From Bacillus thermotolerans (GTDB lineage Bacteria > Bacillota > Bacilli > Bacillales > Domibacillaceae): DNA of 64,000 nucleotides. A model generated the notes under the pieces. That model was not told where the DNA came from. It searched no databases and was given only the letters and a program-made list of their open reading frames with translations. The DNA lies in the NCBI RefSeq assembly GCF_000812025.2, contig NZ_JWJE02000001.1, positions 62,001 to 126,000 on the forward strand, read 5' to 3'. Below, piece after piece: positions 62,760 to 64,000 of the stretch. Position numbers and translations under genes: made by a program. How positions within the stretch are numbered: position 1 is the stretch's first letter; each line of letters opens with the position of its first letter.

Positions 62760-63977
62760 TCAAGACTTATACTTTTGTTTGTTATCGGCAACATAAATAA
62801 CTATGTAGACCATCAGCATACTAATTGTTACGACTGGCCCAATATGCTGCAAGTTTTCAAGAACCCTTTCCCACAGGCTTGATGCAGCATGAGGCAGGGA
62901 TATAACTGGCTCTGTATCTTCTGAATGAAAAGCAGGCTCGTAAATAGGCTTCCATAGCAGAAAGGCTAGCCCTGCAGAATAGAGTCCATGAAGCAAACGG
63001 GCGGTCAAAAACGGGCGAAAACGGATATCCGTTTCAGCCAGTATGCTTGCTACTTGAGCGTGAACACTTAAACCGCTAAAAGCAAGTACAAAGCTTACAA
63101 CGATGACTTGCTGCAGCAAGTCAGCAGTATCAATTTGGCTGATCATCTGGCTGCCGAGAGTAATTTCGAACACGCCGGCGATAAATGGAACGCTTAATTC
63201 AGAAGGCAGATTAACTAACGATAATACGGCGGCTGCTCCGGCAGCGAGCACAGAAGTTACATTGAGATAAAATAAAACCTTATTCAGTACTGAAAAGAGA
63301 ATAATAAATCCGCCAATCATCAATAGTGTATGAATAGAGGAGATGACTGCGTCACCCATCAGCTTTCCAACCGGCCGGCCATCCTCCTCTCTAGCTTCAT
63401 GCATAGCAGCAAAGGCGGAAGAGAGTGAAAAGGAAGACGCTGAGGCGGGGGTGATTTCCTGTTTCGGGTGGTACAACCGCATCGTTAGTCCGACAAGCAA
63501 ATTTCCTCCGTAATGAGCAACCGCCAGCAGTAAACCGAGCTGAGGATCATGAAAGAATCCTACGGCGACCGCTCCGACAATGAAAAGCGGATTAGAGGAG
63601 TTAGTGAAGCAAACAAGACGTTCAGCTTCAATTTGGGTGAGTTTCCCGCTTTGGCGCAGACGAGCCGTCAGCTTCGCCCCGGATGGAAAGCCTGAAGCCA
63701 TAGCCATGGCCCAAACGAACCCGCCTGCTCCAGGGACTTTAAATAGCGGCCGCATAAGCGGTTCCAGTAGAAAACCGATGAAGCTGACAACTCCAAGACC
63801 GATCATCATTTCAGAGACAATGAAAAAAGGAAGCAAGGAAGGAAAAACAATTTCCCACCACATGTTTAATCCTCTAATAGAGGCTTCGAGAGAAATTTCA
63901 GGAAATGAAATTAATGAACCGGCAAAAGCGGTGACGATAAATGCCAGTAATAGGGTTTTTGCCTGAGCAGATGTCAA
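62760..63977 (-). CDS. ylbJ: Sporulation integral membrane protein YlbJ
   Basis: Multi-helix membrane protein of 405 residues with two nucleoside-recognition/gate-like repeats. WWEIVFPSLLPFFIVSEMMIGLG (about 41-63), AMASGFPSGAKLTARLRQSG and CFTNSSNPLFIVGAVAVGFF are characteristic. In B. subtilis ylbJ is read by sigma-E in the mother cell and is required for heat-resistant spores. The start is TTG at 63977, after AAGGAGGGG. The promoter lies beyond the window. Confidence 0.93.
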   Translation of the reverse strand: MTSAQAKTLLLAFIVTAFAGSLISFPEISLEASIRGLNMWWEIVFPSLLPFFIVSEMMIGLGVVSFIGFLLEPLMRPLFKVPGAGGFVWAMAMASGFPSGAKLTARLRQSGKLTQIEAERLVCFTNSSNPLFIVGAVAVGFFHDPQLGLLLAVAHYGGNLLVGLTMRLYHPKQEITPASASSFSLSSAFAAMHEAREEDGRPVGKLMGDAVISSIHTLLMIGGFIILFSVLNKVLFYLNVTSVLAAGAAAVLSLVNLPSELSVPFIAGVFEITLGSQMISQIDTADLLQQVIVVSFVLAFSGLSVHAQVASILAETDIRFRPFLTARLLHGLYSAGLAFLLWKPIYEPAFHSEDTEPVISLPHAASSLWERVLENLQHIGPVVTISMLMVYIVIYVADNKQKYKS

Positions 63978-64000
63978 CTGCAGCCCCTCCTTGTCTTCAA

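Overview
The window looks like a chromosomal segment of a low-GC, endospore-forming Bacillaceae bacterium. It is related to Bacillus subtilis but is not that species. The gene order follows the B. subtilis ykv-ykw-yku-ykr-pdh-yla-cta-ylb block almost gene for gene. Several B. subtilis genes are missing here (ykuNOP flavodoxins, abbA, slp, ylaA-D, ylbB), and a few genes not expected from that layout are present (a CPBP protease, an SDR, a drug-type MFS transporter, a deacetylase lipoprotein). Spore genes (ylaJ, ylbD, ylbE, ylbJ, a csfG-type RNA, a DUF1540 gene behind a sigma-G-like promoter) point to a spore former. TTG is a frequent start codon. I saw no rRNA, tRNA, CRISPR array, phage or insertion sequence.

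Layout. 1-5.4 kb: end of an M3 peptidase gene, CtsR-controlled clpE, ykvI, a CPBP protease, ykvS. 5.5-11.9 kb: a small unknown gene, an SDR flanked by two candidate small RNAs, ykwC, patA, corA, cheV, and a DUF1540 mini-gene. 12-21 kb: ykyB, a glutaredoxin, ykuJ, darB, an MFS transporter, ccpC, dapH, dapL, the peroxiredoxin ykuU behind a PerR-like site, ykuV, ktrC. 21-25.9 kb: rnjA-rpoY, a 23-residue cationic peptide gene, ykrA, def, ykyA. 26-31 kb: pdhABCD. 31-43 kb: a deacetylase lipoprotein, SR1/SR1P behind two CcpN sites, speA, yktA, yktB, ykzI, suhB, ylaF, typA, ylaH, ylaI, ylaL, ylaJ, ylaK. 43-49 kb: ylaN, ftsW, pycA. 48-56 kb: ctaA divergent from ctaBCDEFG, then ctaM, encoding caa3 oxidase and heme A synthesis. 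56-64 kb: ylbA, ylbC, a thioesterase, ylbD, ylbE, a lipoprotein, ricF (ylbF), ylbG, csfG, rsmD, coaD, ylbJ.

Functional links. patA, dapH and dapL supply three steps of the acetylated diaminopimelate route to lysine and cell wall. pdhABCD and pycA feed the TCA cycle, whose genes CcpC controls, and the cta genes drain its electrons. DarB and KtrC are both c-di-AMP targets. SR1P and CcpN tie the SR1 locus to glycolysis.

The least expected content lies in intergenic DNA: three RNA-like units with sigma-F/G/B-type promoters, pyrimidine-rich tracts and intrinsic terminators; the SR1 locus; the DUF1540 gene; and the tiny cationic peptide gene. All family names come from recognising sequence motifs and gene order, and no database search was run.
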